Shown here piece after piece: positions 1 to 9,619 of a DNA stretch of 64,000 nucleotides. The DNA lies in NCBI RefSeq assembly GCF_913064665.1, contig NZ_CAJYBT010000004.1, positions 1-64,000 on the forward strand, given 5' to 3'. Made by a program: the position numbers and the translations under genes. Positions within the stretch are counted from its first letter, which is position 1. Each line of letters begins with the position of its first letter. This DNA is from an uncultured Thioclava sp. (lineage in GTDB: Bacteria; Pseudomonadota; Alphaproteobacteria; Rhodobacterales; Rhodobacteraceae). The notes beneath the pieces were generated by a model, which saw nothing but the letters and a program-made list of their open reading frames with translations, was not told the origin of the DNA and searched no databases.

Positions 1-548
1 GTCACCTGCCCGCTTTTATCGATCGCCATCACTCCAAAGGCTGTCGCCTCATCGCGCGGCACGGTCAGGCAGCCGATGGTGACATCGGCACCAGTATCGA
101 CATGCTCGCGCAGCATGATCTCATAATCCATCTTGTAGATATGATCGCCGGCCAGAATGACGACAAATTTCACGCCATAATCATCAATAATATCAATATT
201 TTGCGCCACGGCATCGGCCGTTCCAGAATACCATCTGCTATCAGCGACGCGCTGACTTGCGGGCAATATATCAAGATATTCATTGCGTTCTGCGCGAAAG
301 AAGTTCCAGCCGCGCTGGACGTGGCGGATCAGCGAATGGGCCTTGTATTGCGTCGCAATCGCCATTTTCCGAATGCCGGAATTCAGCGCATTGGAGAGCG
401 CGAAATCAATGATCCGGGTCTTGCCGCCGAAATAGACCGCCGGTTTTGCGCGCCGGTCTGTCAGCTCTTTCAGGCGACTCCCGCGCCCGCCCGCCAGCAC
501 AAAGGCCATCGCCTGCGCGCTAAGGCGTGTATTGGGTTGTGGTAGCAT
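1..548 (-). CDS. glgC: Glucose-1-phosphate adenylyltransferase, 5' part (runs off the left edge)
   Basis: Makes ADP-glucose from glucose-1-phosphate and ATP, the committed step of bacterial glycogen synthesis in the cytosol. About 182 residues are visible. The N-terminus reads [20 protein letters not shown] and continues with the nucleotide-binding loop GGRGSRL, the KPAVYFGG segment and [14 protein letters not shown], all typical of GlgC. The ATG at 546-548 has a strong GGAGGGG ribosome-binding site just upstream. It is the third gene of a minus-strand run glgP-glgB-glgC, 22 bases after glgB. The C-terminal beta-helix domain lies outside the window, so completeness cannot be judged. Confidence 0.95.
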   Translation of the reverse strand, partial: MLPQPNTRLSAQAMAFVLAGGRGSRLKELTDRRAKPAVYFGGKTRIIDFALSNALNSGIRKMAIATQYKAHSLIRHVQRGWNFFRAERNEYLDILPASQRVADSRWYSGTADAVAQNIDIIDDYGVKFVVILAGDHIYKMDYEIMLREHVDTGADVTIGCLTVPRDEATAFGVMAIDKSGQV

Positions 549-570
549 TCTCTCCCCTCCCTGAAAGCGC

Positions 571-2718
571 TCAACCGGGCGTGAACATCACAACCGAGAG
601 CGGCGGCAAATACACTTCTGCGCTGTGATCGCGGTTCGAATGGGGCTGATCCTGAGCGGTGATATAGCCCAGATTGCCCCAGTTCTCGCCGCCGTAATGC
701 GCGGAATTCGTGTTGAGCAACTCGACCCACTCGCCGCTCTGCGGCAGGCCGATGCGATAGGTGCGATCCATCGGCGTCAGGTTGGCAACCACAACGACGG
801 GGGGCGCTCCGGGGGCGCGGCGCTCAAACACAAAGACCGAGTTTTCGGCGTCATCCGCCTCGATCCAGGCAAAGCCCTGCGGGTCGCAATCCCCCCAATG
901 CAGCGCGGGCGTGTCGCGATAAAGGCGGTTGAGATCGCGCACCAGATTGCGCAGGCCCGCATGGCTTGGATCATCAAGTAAATACCAATCCAGCTCGCGC
1001 TCATGGCTCCATTCCGACCATTGGCCGAATTCCTGCCCCATGAACAACAACTTCTTACCCGGATGCGCCCATTGGAACGCGTAAAAGGCCCGCAGATTGG
1101 CGTATTTCTCGGCCTCATTGCCCGGCATTTTGCCCAGCATAGAACCCTTGCCATGCACCACCTCGTCATGGCTGATCGGAAGGATGAAGTTTTCGCTGTA
1201 AGTGTATGAAGATGCGAAGGTAAGTTCGTTGTGGTGGAACTTGCGATGCACCGGCTCACGCGCGAAATAGCGCAGAGTGTCGTTCATCCAGCCCATGTTC
1301 CACTTATAGCCAAAGCCAAGCCCGCCCTCATGCACGGGGCGCGTGACACCGGGAAAGGCTGTGCTTTCCTCGGCCACGGTCATGATCCCCTCGGCCCCGC
1401 CATAAGAGGCCGCATTCATCGCCTTGAGGAACTCGATCGCCTCAAGGTTTTCGCGCCCGCCATCCTTATTGGGCACCCATTCACCGGGCTCGCGGGAGTA
1501 ATCACGATACAGCATCGAGGCCACCGCATCCACGCGCAGCCCGTCTAGGTGATATTCCTCTAGCCAGAACAATGCGTTAGCAAGCAAGAAATTCGAAACC
1601 TCGCGCCGCCCGTAATTATAGATCAGGGTGTTCCAGTCCTGATGAAACCCTTCTTTGGGATCGGCATGTTCATACAGAGCCGTGCCATCGAATTTCTGCA
1701 ACCCATGGGCATCGGTCGGGAAATGGCCGGGCACCCAATCAAGGATCACCCCGACACCCCGGCGATGCGCGGCGTCCACCAATTCAGCAAATTCTTCGGG
1801 GCGGCCATGGCGGATCGTGGGCGCATACAACCCGATCGGCTGATAGCCCCAAGACCCGTCAAAGGGAAATTCGGTGATCGGTAGCAGCTCGATATGGGTA
1901 AATCCCATGTCACAGACGTAATCGATCAGCTTTTTGGCCAACTCATGATAGCTAAGCGGTCTGCCGCCCTCGTCCCAGATCCGCACCCAACTCCCCAGAT
2001 GCACCTCGTAGATTGAGATCGGCGCGTGGCGTTCATGGCGTGCGGCGCGTTGCTTGATCCAGGCGCCGTCGCCAAAATGATGCAGCCCCAGCTTGCGCAC
2101 GACCGAGGCCTGTGCGGGCGGGTGCTCGGCCCCAAAGCCCAGCGGATCGGATTTCAGCGGCAGTAACCGCCCCTCTGTATCGAGCAACTCGTATTTATAC
2201 AGCGCCCCTTCATGCAGTCCGGGAACGAAAATCTCCCAAACCCCGGTCTTTCCGAGACGGCGCATTTGATGACGCCGCCCGTCCCAAAAATTGAAATCCC
2301 CGACGACCGAAACGCGGCGCGCATTGGGTGCCCAAAGCGCGAAATGCACCCCCTCGACACCGCAATGGGTGATGGTATGCGCGCCCAGCTTTTCCCAAAG
2401 CCGCTTATGCGTGCCCTCGCCGATCAGATATTCGTCGATTTCCCCCAGAACGGGCGGGAAGCTGTAGGGATCGTCGAAATCCCATGTTGCCATGTCATTG
2501 CTGGCGCGCAGGCGATAGGGACCGTTGCTCCAGCTTGTGGCAAAGACATCGGGCAGGATCTGGGTCAATTCTTCTTCGTGCTTGCCCAAGGCCCAGACCC
2601 GCGTGGCACCGGGCACGAAGGCGACTAATTGTCCATCATGCACCCCCAGAACCGAAAACGGGTCAGGATGGAGCCCTTCAGTCAAGGCTTCGGCGGTCGC
2701 ACGATCAATCAGCGCCAT
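571..2718 (-). CDS. glgB: 1,4-alpha-glucan branching enzyme (GH13)
   Basis: Cleaves alpha-1,4 chains and re-attaches them as alpha-1,6 branches during glycogen synthesis. The 715-residue length fits bacterial GlgB (about 730). An N-terminal beta-sandwich pair (roughly residues 1-230) precedes the GH13 barrel. The catalytic regions are visible: [10 protein letters not shown] with the nucleophile Asp near 397, [12 protein letters not shown] with the acid/base Glu near 450, and [13 protein letters not shown] with the third carboxylate near 518. The ATG start is preceded by AAGGAG. It sits 31 bases after glgP and 22 before glgC, so co-transcription is likely. Confidence 0.97.
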   Translation of the reverse strand: MALIDRATAEALTEGLHPDPFSVLGVHDGQLVAFVPGATRVWALGKHEEELTQILPDVFATSWSNGPYRLRASNDMATWDFDDPYSFPPVLGEIDEYLIGEGTHKRLWEKLGAHTITHCGVEGVHFALWAPNARRVSVVGDFNFWDGRRHQMRRLGKTGVWEIFVPGLHEGALYKYELLDTEGRLLPLKSDPLGFGAEHPPAQASVVRKLGLHHFGDGAWIKQRAARHERHAPISIYEVHLGSWVRIWDEGGRPLSYHELAKKLIDYVCDMGFTHIELLPITEFPFDGSWGYQPIGLYAPTIRHGRPEEFAELVDAAHRRGVGVILDWVPGHFPTDAHGLQKFDGTALYEHADPKEGFHQDWNTLIYNYGRREVSNFLLANALFWLEEYHLDGLRVDAVASMLYRDYSREPGEWVPNKDGGRENLEAIEFLKAMNAASYGGAEGIMTVAEESTAFPGVTRPVHEGGLGFGYKWNMGWMNDTLRYFAREPVHRKFHHNELTFASSYTYSENFILPISHDEVVHGKGSMLGKMPGNEAEKYANLRAFYAFQWAHPGKKLLFMGQEFGQWSEWSHERELDWYLLDDPSHAGLRNLVRDLNRLYRDTPALHWGDCDPQGFAWIEADDAENSVFVFERRAPGAPPVVVVANLTPMDRTYRIGLPQSGEWVELLNTNSAHYGGENWGNLGYITAQDQPHSNRDHSAEVYLPPLSVVMFTPG

Positions 2719-2749
2719 ATCGCTCCTTCGCCGGGGCGCGAACGATCGC

Positions 2750-5146
2750 CTAAAGGGCAGATTTCGCGTCCCAGATATCTTTCATATAGCCCGCAATCGC
2801 CCGGTCCGATGAGAAAAACCCCATGCGCGCCGTATTGAGGGCAGCCATCTTTGCCCAGCTTGCGCGATCACCAAAGGCCACGTCCACTTCTTTCTGAGAC
2901 GACCGGTAGGCTTCGAAGTCCGAGGCGACGAGGAAGTAGTCGCTATTCCACATATTATGAACCAGATCGTGATAGCGTTCCGGCTCATCCTTGGAAAAGC
3001 GCCCCTCGGCAATCATCTGCAATACGTCCTGCAAAAGCGGGCTGTCCAGAATGGCGTGGCGGGCATGTTCGGGGTCGCGGCGACGCTCTATCACCTCATC
3101 GGCGGTCAGGCCAAAGAGGAAAAAGTTCTCCGCCCCCACCTGTTCCCGAATTTCCACGTTTGCGCCATCCAGCGTGCCAAGGGTGAGCGCCCCGTTGAGC
3201 GCGAATTTCATATTCCCCGTGCCCGAGGCTTCCTTGCCCGCGGTCGAGATCTGTTCCGACAAATCCGCCGCCGGGATCAGGCGCTCCGCCATCGAGACGT
3301 TGTAATTGGCCGGATAGACAATTTTCAGGCGATCCCCGATCAGCGGGTCATTGTTGATCACCTCGGCCGCGTCCTTGATCAGACGGATGATCTGCTTGGC
3401 CGCAAAATAACCCGGCGCCGCCTTGCCGCCGAAAATCTTGACGCGCGGTTGATAGTCAACCTGCGGGTTCTCGCGCATCTCGTGCCATTCGCCGATAGTC
3501 TGCAAGATGTTCATCAACTGCCGCTTATATTCATGCAAGCGTTTGACCTGAATGTCGAAAATTGCATCCGGGTTGACCGTGATCCCTTCGCTTTGCGCGA
3601 TCCAGGCGGCCAGATGTTCCTTGTTGGTGCGTTTGGCGGCCATGAATTTATCGAGAAACGCGGAGTCCTCGATAAAGGGTTCCAACTCGCGCAGCCGGTC
3701 CAGATCGCCCTCCCAGCCCTCGCCAATGGTGTCGATGATCAGATGCGACAGCGCGGGGTTGGCCATGCGCAACCAACGGCGCGGCGTGATGCCGTTGGTC
3801 TGGTTGATGATGCGTCCGGGATGCAGTTTATTCAGCTCGGGAAACAGGTTTTTCTTGATCAGTTCGGTGTGTAGCGCCGACACCCCGTTCACCTTATGCG
3901 AGGTGATAAAGGCCAGCTCACCCATCCGCACCTCTTGGTGTTTGACGATGCCCACATAATGGGGCCGATTGGGATGGTTGCGCCGATGCCAGCTATCAAT
4001 CTTTTCAATGATTTGCATATGGCGCGGCAGCACAGTGCCCATCAGATAGGTCGCCCAATGTTCCAGCGCCTCGGGCAGCAAGGTATGGTTGGTATATCCC
4101 AGACATTGAACGGTGATTTCAATGGATTGCGTGAACTCCATCCCATGCTCATCGCAGAGCAGTCGGATCAGTTCCGGCCCGGCAATCGCGGGATGGGTGT
4201 CGTTCATCTGGATCGCGACATGCTCGGGCAGATCGGTCAGCGCCAAGCCCGCAGCAAGATGGCGGCGCAGGATGTCTTGCAGCGCGGCGGCGGTCAGGAA
4301 ATACTCCTGCTTGAGGCGCAATTCCTTGCCCGCAAAGGTCGTATCATCAGGATAAAGCACTCGGCTGAGCGTGCGCGCAAGCGCCTCGGGCTCGGCGGCA
4401 GCAGCATAATCGCCATGATTGAACCGCGCCAGATCGAACATCTCGGTGGGCTTGGCCGACCAGAGCCGCAACGTATTGGCCCATTTGCCCTCCCAGCCGA
4501 TCACCGGCATGTCATAGGCCTCGGCCAGCACTGTTTCGCCGGGCACCCAATGGGTCTTGCCATCTACCGTTTCGACATGGCCCTTGAAGCCAATCACATA
4601 GGCGCTTTCGGGGCGTTCGAACTCCCAAGGGTGGCGCTGTTTGAGCCAATCTTCGGGCGTCTCAACCTGCTGGCCACCCTCAAAGCGCTGCTTGAACAAC
4701 CCGTGCTCGTAGCGGATGCCATAGCCATAGCCCGGGCACCCAAGGCTCGCCATGCTTTCCATATAGCACGCCGCCAGTCGCCCCAACCCGCCATTGCCAA
4801 GCGCCGCATCGGGTTCGTTTTCAATGACCTCATACCAATCCAGCCCCAAGCCCTCGATCGCGCTGCGACAGGTTGCGCGCAGACCCAGATTGATCGCGGC
4901 ATCTTCAAGCATCCGCCCGATCAAAAACTCCATCGACAGGTAATAGACGCGCTTGCGGCCCTGCTCCCAAGTTTTGCGCGTCGCGGCAAACCAGGGCGCA
5001 ACCACCCGGTCGCGCAGCGCCAAACTCAACGCCATACGCCAGTCATACACCGAAGCATGATCTGCATCCTTGCCCATCGAATAGGTCAGATGATGCAAAA
5101 TCTCGTCGCGTATGGTTTCAACGCTGGGCATTTGGCTGTCATTCAC
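2750..5146 (-). CDS. glgP: Glycogen/starch/alpha-glucan phosphorylase (GT35)
   Basis: Releases glucose-1-phosphate from glycogen by phosphorolysis using pyridoxal phosphate. The PLP lysine lies in [20 protein letters not shown] near the C-terminus, and other family blocks such as [20 protein letters not shown] and [19 protein letters not shown] are intact. The frame is open back to a TTG at 5221. I chose the GTG at 5146 (798 residues, [18 protein letters not shown]) because GGAG sits about nine bases upstream and it leaves room for a promoter towards the divergent alpha-glucosidase; an ATG six codons further in is also possible. First gene of the glgP-glgB-glgC run. The function is secure, the start is not. 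Confidence 0.93.
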   Translation of the reverse strand: MNDSQMPSVETIRDEILHHLTYSMGKDADHASVYDWRMALSLALRDRVVAPWFAATRKTWEQGRKRVYYLSMEFLIGRMLEDAAINLGLRATCRSAIEGLGLDWYEVIENEPDAALGNGGLGRLAACYMESMASLGCPGYGYGIRYEHGLFKQRFEGGQQVETPEDWLKQRHPWEFERPESAYVIGFKGHVETVDGKTHWVPGETVLAEAYDMPVIGWEGKWANTLRLWSAKPTEMFDLARFNHGDYAAAAEPEALARTLSRVLYPDDTTFAGKELRLKQEYFLTAAALQDILRRHLAAGLALTDLPEHVAIQMNDTHPAIAGPELIRLLCDEHGMEFTQSIEITVQCLGYTNHTLLPEALEHWATYLMGTVLPRHMQIIEKIDSWHRRNHPNRPHYVGIVKHQEVRMGELAFITSHKVNGVSALHTELIKKNLFPELNKLHPGRIINQTNGITPRRWLRMANPALSHLIIDTIGEGWEGDLDRLRELEPFIEDSAFLDKFMAAKRTNKEHLAAWIAQSEGITVNPDAIFDIQVKRLHEYKRQLMNILQTIGEWHEMRENPQVDYQPRVKIFGGKAAPGYFAAKQIIRLIKDAAEVINNDPLIGDRLKIVYPANYNVSMAERLIPAADLSEQISTAGKEASGTGNMKFALNGALTLGTLDGANVEIREQVGAENFFLFGLTADEVIERRRDPEHARHAILDSPLLQDVLQMIAEGRFSKDEPERYHDLVHNMWNSDYFLVASDFEAYRSSQKEVDVAFGDRASWAKMAALNTARMGFFSSDRAIAGYMKDIWDAKSAL

Positions 5147-5306
5147 GGGCGCAATCTCCGAAAGCTTGATCTCGATTGATTGATGGGCATCGCCCCCAAT
5201 AAGGTCAAGCGAGCGGAGCAAAACAACGCTATAGCGGTTGCCGTTTGCGCTAACAAATCTAAACTTGGTGCAAGAACAGGCAAAACCTATGAATCAGGAG
5301 CGCGAT

Positions 5307-6896
5307 ATGAACAAGGAATGGTGGCGCGGCGCGGTGATCTATCAGATCTACCCCCGCAGCTTTCAAGACGATTCCGGAGATGGCATTGGCGATCTGGCTG
5401 GCATCACGCGCCGCCTCGATCATGTGGCGAGCCTTGGCGTGGATGCGATCTGGCTATCGCCGTTCTTTACCTCGCCGATGGCCGATATGGGCTATGACGT
5501 GTCCAATTACCGCGATGTTGACCCGCAATTCGGCACTCTGGCCGATTTCGACGCGCTGGTGGCGCGCGCCCATGATCTGGGGCTGAAGGTGATCATCGAT
5601 CAGGTGATCTCGCATAGCTCGGATCAGCATCCTTGGTTCAAGGAGTCCAAGAAAAGCGGCGCGAAGGCGGATTGGTATGTCTGGGCCGATCCCAAACCCG
5701 ACGGTTCCCCGCCCAATAACTGGCAGTCGGTCTTTGGCGGATCGGCTTGGGAATATGCGCCCGAGCGCGGGCAATATTACCTGCATAATTTCCTGATTTC
5801 GCAACCCGACCTGAACCTGCACAATCCCGCGGTGCAAGATGAACTACTTGATGTGCTGCGCTTCTGGCTGGAACGCGGGGTGGACGGGTTCCGACTTGAT
5901 ACGGTGAACTACTATTTCCACGACCCCGAACTGCGCGACAATCCCGCGATGTCACCTGACCCAGAACGTTGGCCGCCGCTCTCGACCTATGACATGCAGG
6001 ATCACGCGTTCGACAAAAACCGCCCCGAGAATCTGGCGTTTCTGGAACGGATGCGCGCGCTGATGGATCAGTTCGAGGCGCGCACGCTCGTTGGCGAGGT
6101 CGGCGAGGCCCCCCATCGCGCGCTTGGCATCATGGAGGAGTACACATCGGGCACGACCCGGCTGCACATGGCCTATAGTTTCGACATGCTGGGGCCAAAA
6201 TTCACGCCCGAGCATTCCCGCTCAAGGATTGAGGGGTTCTTCAAGGGTGCGCCCGATGGCTGGCCAAGCTGGTCATTCTCCAACCATGATGTGCAGCGCC
6301 ATGTGACGCGCTGGGCCAAATACGGCACGCAGGATGCGGTTGCGAAACTGGCGATTTCGATGCTGGTGTCGTTCCAAGGCACGATCGGGATTTATCAGGG
6401 CGAAGAACTGGGCCAGACCGAGACCGAGCTGGACTATAGCGAGTTGACCGACCCGCCCGGTCTGCGGTTTTGGCCCGAAAACAAGGGCCGCGATGGCTGT
6501 CGCACGCCGATGGTGTGGGACGCCAGCGCGCATGCCGGGTTTTCCACCGTCAAGCCGTGGTTGCCCGTAAAGCCGCCACAAGCCGCACGCGCGCTTAGCA
6601 CGCAAGAGGGCGATCCGAGCAGCGTGTTGGCCCATTACCGCGCCGCAATTGCATTTCGCAAGGGCTCGGCGGCGCTGTCAAACGGCCGCAGTGTCTTTCT
6701 TGACCTGCCCGAGCCGATCCTTGGCTTCACGCGCATCGCGCCTGAACAAAGCCTTACCTGCCTGTTCAACCTTGGCCCCGATCCGGTCACCATCGACGCC
6801 CCCGCAGGCACGCTAACCGACCCCTCGCAAGCCGCGACCTTGAGCGGGGGAAAGCTGGTGTTGGGGCCGAACGCTGCCGCATGGTTTGAAAGCTGA
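5307..6896 (+). CDS. Alpha-glucosidase, GH13 family
   Basis: Hydrolyses terminal alpha-1,4 (or alpha-1,6) glucosidic bonds of short maltodextrins or related sugars. The protein (529 residues from this start) has the GH13 signatures of the oligo-1,6-glucosidase/alpha-glucosidase group: WWRGAVIYQIYPRSFQDD at the N-terminus, GFRLDTVN with the nucleophile Asp, LVGEVGEAP with the acid Glu, and FSNHD. The ATG of MNKEWWRG was chosen because CAGGAG lies six bases upstream; in-frame starts at 5238 and 5289 lack this. It is divergent from the glycogen operon across about 160 bases, suggesting linked control of alpha-glucan metabolism. Substrate specificity cannot be read from the sequence. Confidence 0.9.
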   Translation: MNKEWWRGAVIYQIYPRSFQDDSGDGIGDLAGITRRLDHVASLGVDAIWLSPFFTSPMADMGYDVSNYRDVDPQFGTLADFDALVARAHDLGLKVIIDQVISHSSDQHPWFKESKKSGAKADWYVWADPKPDGSPPNNWQSVFGGSAWEYAPERGQYYLHNFLISQPDLNLHNPAVQDELLDVLRFWLERGVDGFRLDTVNYYFHDPELRDNPAMSPDPERWPPLSTYDMQDHAFDKNRPENLAFLERMRALMDQFEARTLVGEVGEAPHRALGIMEEYTSGTTRLHMAYSFDMLGPKFTPEHSRSRIEGFFKGAPDGWPSWSFSNHDVQRHVTRWAKYGTQDAVAKLAISMLVSFQGTIGIYQGEELGQTETELDYSELTDPPGLRFWPENKGRDGCRTPMVWDASAHAGFSTVKPWLPVKPPQAARALSTQEGDPSSVLAHYRAAIAFRKGSAALSNGRSVFLDLPEPILGFTRIAPEQSLTCLFNLGPDPVTIDAPAGTLTDPSQAATLSGGKLVLGPNAAAWFES

Positions 6897-6904
6897 AAAA
6901 GGCG

Positions 6905-6930
6905 CGGGCGCGGTGGCAAAGCCGCGCCCG
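6905..6930 (+). terminator. GC-rich hairpin after the alpha-glucosidase gene
   Basis: A perfect nine-base stem (CGGGCGCGG with CCGCGCCCG, eight-base loop) begins eight bases after the alpha-glucosidase stop codon. No run of T follows, so it may act as an mRNA-stabilising or partial termination structure rather than a classical intrinsic terminator. Confidence 0.45.
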
Positions 6931-6969
6931 ACCCCTTGCGCCCTGCCCCGTCTCGGGCCACCAAGGGGC

Positions 6970-7872
6970 ATGCGTGAATCACCCCCTGACATCCTCTGCA
7001 TCGGCTCGGTCCTGTGGGACATTATCGGGCGCAGCTCGCTCCATATGCATCTGGGCTCGGACGTGCCCGGCCGGATCGAGCGCCTGCCCGGTGGCGTGGC
7101 AATGAACATCGCGATGACACTGCGCCGCTTTGGTCTGCGCCCGGCGATTTTGACGGCGCTGGGGCGCGACAGTCAGGGCAATGACCTGATCGAGACGGCG
7201 CGGGTTCTGGGCGTGGATTGCGACTATCTTTACCGATCAGATGACCTGCCCACCGACCGCTATATGGCGATTGAAGGCGCGAACGGGCTGATCGCTGCGA
7301 TTGCGGATGCCCATAGCCTTGAGGCCGCTGGCGACAAGATTTTGACGCCGCTTTCGGATGGGCGCCTTGGCACGGTTGAGGCCCCATGGGAGGGTCCGGT
7401 CGCGCTCGATGGCAACCTGACCGAGGCGCTACTGTCGCAAATCGCGCATTCACCGCTTTTCGCGAAATCCGATCTCCGCGTCGCCCCCGCCAGCCCCGGC
7501 AAGGCGGAACGTCTGACGCCCCTGCTCGCCCATCCCCGCGCCACGCTTTACGTCAATCTCGAAGAGGCGGGCATTCTGTGCCAGCGCAATTTCAAAAGCG
7601 CGCATGAGGCCGCCGAAGGGCTGTTGGCACGCGGTGCGCGCCGCGTTCTGGTGACCGATGGCGGACGCGCGGCGGCGGATGGCTGCGCCACTGGGGGCGA
7701 TGTGATCGCCTCGGCTCCGCCTGCCGTGCTTGTGACCCGTGTGACGGGCGCTGGCGATACTTTCATGGCCGCCCATCTGGTGGCTGAACGGCGCGGCAGT
7801 TCGCGCGATAAGGCGCTGGAGCATGCGCTGATCGCAGCTGCCCGCTATGTTTCCGGAGAACTTGCGACATGA
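6970..7872 (+). CDS. psuK: PfkB-family sugar kinase, probable pseudouridine kinase
   Basis: Likely phosphorylates pseudouridine at the 5' position so the next gene product can split it. The PfkB fold is supported by DILCIGSVLWDIIG at the N-terminus and the C-terminal ATP/anion-hole motif VTRVTGAGDTFMAAH. The specific role is inferred from the four-base ATGA overlap with psuG. The start at 6970 (MRESPPDILCIG, 300 residues) is chosen from where similarity to the family should begin; the frame is open further upstream to 6886 and the ribosome-binding site is poor because AAGGGG lies almost against the ATG. Ribokinase-like specificity for another sugar is the alternative. Confidence 0.82.
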   Translation: MRESPPDILCIGSVLWDIIGRSSLHMHLGSDVPGRIERLPGGVAMNIAMTLRRFGLRPAILTALGRDSQGNDLIETARVLGVDCDYLYRSDDLPTDRYMAIEGANGLIAAIADAHSLEAAGDKILTPLSDGRLGTVEAPWEGPVALDGNLTEALLSQIAHSPLFAKSDLRVAPASPGKAERLTPLLAHPRATLYVNLEEAGILCQRNFKSAHEAAEGLLARGARRVLVTDGGRAAADGCATGGDVIASAPPAVLVTRVTGAGDTFMAAHLVAERRGSSRDKALEHALIAAARYVSGELAT

Positions 7873-8789
7873 CCCTCCCCTTGATCTTTACCCCCGAGCT
7901 GCGCGCCGCCCTTGATGCAGGCCAGCCCGTTGTGGCGCTGGAATCCACGATCATCACCCATGGCATGCCCTATCCGCAAAACCTGCAAACCGCGCAGGCG
8001 GTGGAGGCCGAGGTGCGTGCATCTGGCGCTGTGCCCGCCACGATCGCGCTGATGGATGGTGCAATTCATATCGGGCTTGATCCTGACCTGTTAGAGCGTC
8101 TTGCCCAGACCCGTGACGCGATGAAAGTCAGCCGTGCCGATCTGGCGATGTGTCTGGCCAAACGCGCGACCGGGGCGACCACGGTGGCTGCCACGATGAT
8201 CTGCGCCCATCTCGCCGGGATTGATGTGTTTGCGACGGGCGGCATTGGTGGCGTGCATCGCGGCGCCGAGGACAGCTTTGACATTTCCGCCGATCTGCTG
8301 GAACTGGGTGCAACCCCGGTGAGCGTGGTGGCGGCAGGGGCCAAGGCCATTCTGGACATTCCGAAAACGCTGGAAGTTCTGGAAACCCATGGCGTTCCGG
8401 TGATTGCCTATGGGCAAGATGACTTCCCCGCCTTCTGGTCGCGCAGCTCGGGTCTACCCGCGCCATTGCGCGCCGATAGTGCCGCCGAAATCGCCGCATC
8501 GCATTTGATGCGCGCGCGCCTTGGCCTGCCCGGCGGGCAGCTGATCGCCAATCCGATCCCCCCCGAGGCCGAAATTGCGCGCGAGGAAATCGTGCCGGTG
8601 ATCGAGGCGGCTTTGGCAGAGGCAAAATCCCAAGGGATCGCGGCCAAAGCGGTCACGCCCTTCCTGCTGTCACGGATCTTCGAGCTGACCGAGGGACGCT
8701 CGCTCGACGCCAATATCGCCCTTGTTTTGAACAATGCCCGCTTGGGCGCGCAAATCGCAGGCGAAATCGCGCGATCCAAGCGCCGCTAG
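7869..8789 (+). CDS. psuG: Pseudouridine-5'-phosphate glycosidase
   Basis: Breaks the C-C glycosidic bond of pseudouridine-5'-phosphate to give uracil and ribose-5-phosphate, allowing recycling of modified nucleosides. The 306-residue length is normal for PsuG/IndA, and the characteristic early segment VALESTIITHGMPYPQN plus ATTVAATMICAHLAGIDVFA and FATGGIGGVHRGAEDSFD are clear. It is translationally coupled to the kinase gene by an ATGA overlap, which supports the psuK-psuG assignment of the pair. Confidence 0.95.
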   Translation: MTLPLIFTPELRAALDAGQPVVALESTIITHGMPYPQNLQTAQAVEAEVRASGAVPATIALMDGAIHIGLDPDLLERLAQTRDAMKVSRADLAMCLAKRATGATTVAATMICAHLAGIDVFATGGIGGVHRGAEDSFDISADLLELGATPVSVVAAGAKAILDIPKTLEVLETHGVPVIAYGQDDFPAFWSRSSGLPAPLRADSAAEIAASHLMRARLGLPGGQLIANPIPPEAEIAREEIVPVIEAALAEAKSQGIAAKAVTPFLLSRIFELTEGRSLDANIALVLNNARLGAQIAGEIARSKRR

Positions 8790-8860
8790 ATCTGCGGCCA
8801 TTGCCCTGACCGGTATGGCTGCATAAATACCCCCGCAGACCTCAGGCGCAAAGGCGGCCC

Positions 8861-9559
8861 ATGACCCATTCTGATGAAACGCTCCCCCCGCGTCGTCGCT
8901 CGCGCTTCGCGGCGCTGCGCGCGTCGTTCTTTACCGGGCTGATCGTGGTCGCACCGATTGGCCTGACGATCTGGCTGATGTGGACGATGGCAGGTTGGGT
9001 CGATGGCTGGGTGCTGCCACTGGTGCCCCAGGAAATGCGCCCCGAGCATTATATCGGCGTCAATGTGCGCGGCATCGGCGTTCTGATTTTCCTGATTTTC
9101 ACAGTGATCGTGGGCTGGCTGGCCAAGGGTTTCTTCGGGCGCACCTTCCTGCGGATCGGCGAAAGCGTGGTCAATCGCCTGCCTTTGGTGCGCACGGTTT
9201 ATAGCGGGCTGAAACAGATTGCGGAAACGGTGCTCAGCCAATCAGAGGCGAAATTCGACCGCGCCTGCGTGATCGAATACCCTCGCCAAGGGCTCAAGGC
9301 GATTGCCTTTGTCTCGTCAAATGCCAAGGGCGAAGTGGCAGGTCTGGCCGAGGCCGATGATCCGCTGATCTCGGTGTTTTTGCCCACCACGCCAAACCCG
9401 ACCTCGGGGTTCTTGCTGTTCGTGCCGCAATCGCAAGTCACCTATCTGGATATGTCGGTCGAAGACGCCGCCAAGCTGATCATCTCGGCCGGGCTGGTCT
9501 ATCCCCAACCCAAAGAGGTCAGAATTTCCAAGACGAGATCCGACCCTAATAAAGCCTAA
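8861..9559 (+). CDS. DUF502 family membrane protein
   Basis: Function unknown. The 232-residue protein has a basic N-terminus (PPRRRSRFAAL), a first membrane segment near residues 24-45, a second near 68-90 (GIGVLIFLIFTVIVGWLA), then a soluble domain with PLVRTVYSGLKQIAETVLS and SVFLPTTPNPTSGFLLFVP, the hallmark stretches of DUF502. It follows psuG by 71 bases on the same strand but has no obvious functional tie to it. It ends at a hairpin shared with the convergent ntrX gene. Confidence 0.88.
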   Translation: MTHSDETLPPRRRSRFAALRASFFTGLIVVAPIGLTIWLMWTMAGWVDGWVLPLVPQEMRPEHYIGVNVRGIGVLIFLIFTVIVGWLAKGFFGRTFLRIGESVVNRLPLVRTVYSGLKQIAETVLSQSEAKFDRACVIEYPRQGLKAIAFVSSNAKGEVAGLAEADDPLISVFLPTTPNPTSGFLLFVPQSQVTYLDMSVEDAAKLIISAGLVYPQPKEVRISKTRSDPNKA

Positions 9560-9576
9560 ACACCCTTATTTGCGCT

Positions 9577-9607
9577 GCGTTGCGCCCACCAAAGGGGGGC
9601 GCAACGC
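9577..9607. terminator. Bidirectional hairpin between convergent DUF502 and ntrX genes
   Basis: A perfect eleven-base stem (GCGTTGCGCCC pairing with GGGCGCAACGC, nine-base loop) lies in the 60 bases separating the stop codons of the DUF502 gene and ntrX. Position between two convergent genes fits a terminator used from both sides, although T-tracts on either side are short. Confidence 0.6.
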
Positions 9608-9619
9608 CTTTGGCGCGCC

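Noticed and set aside
3896..5179. 427-codon open frame on the plus strand opposite glgP
   Set aside because: Antisense shadow of glgP caused by GC-biased third positions; composition is His/Arg/Gln-rich and no domain is visible.
8822..8845. AAATACCCCCGCAGACCTC resembling the arm of the dispersed repeat
   Set aside because: Only a partial match without the paired arm or the GCTAGATGAAA core, so not called a third copy.
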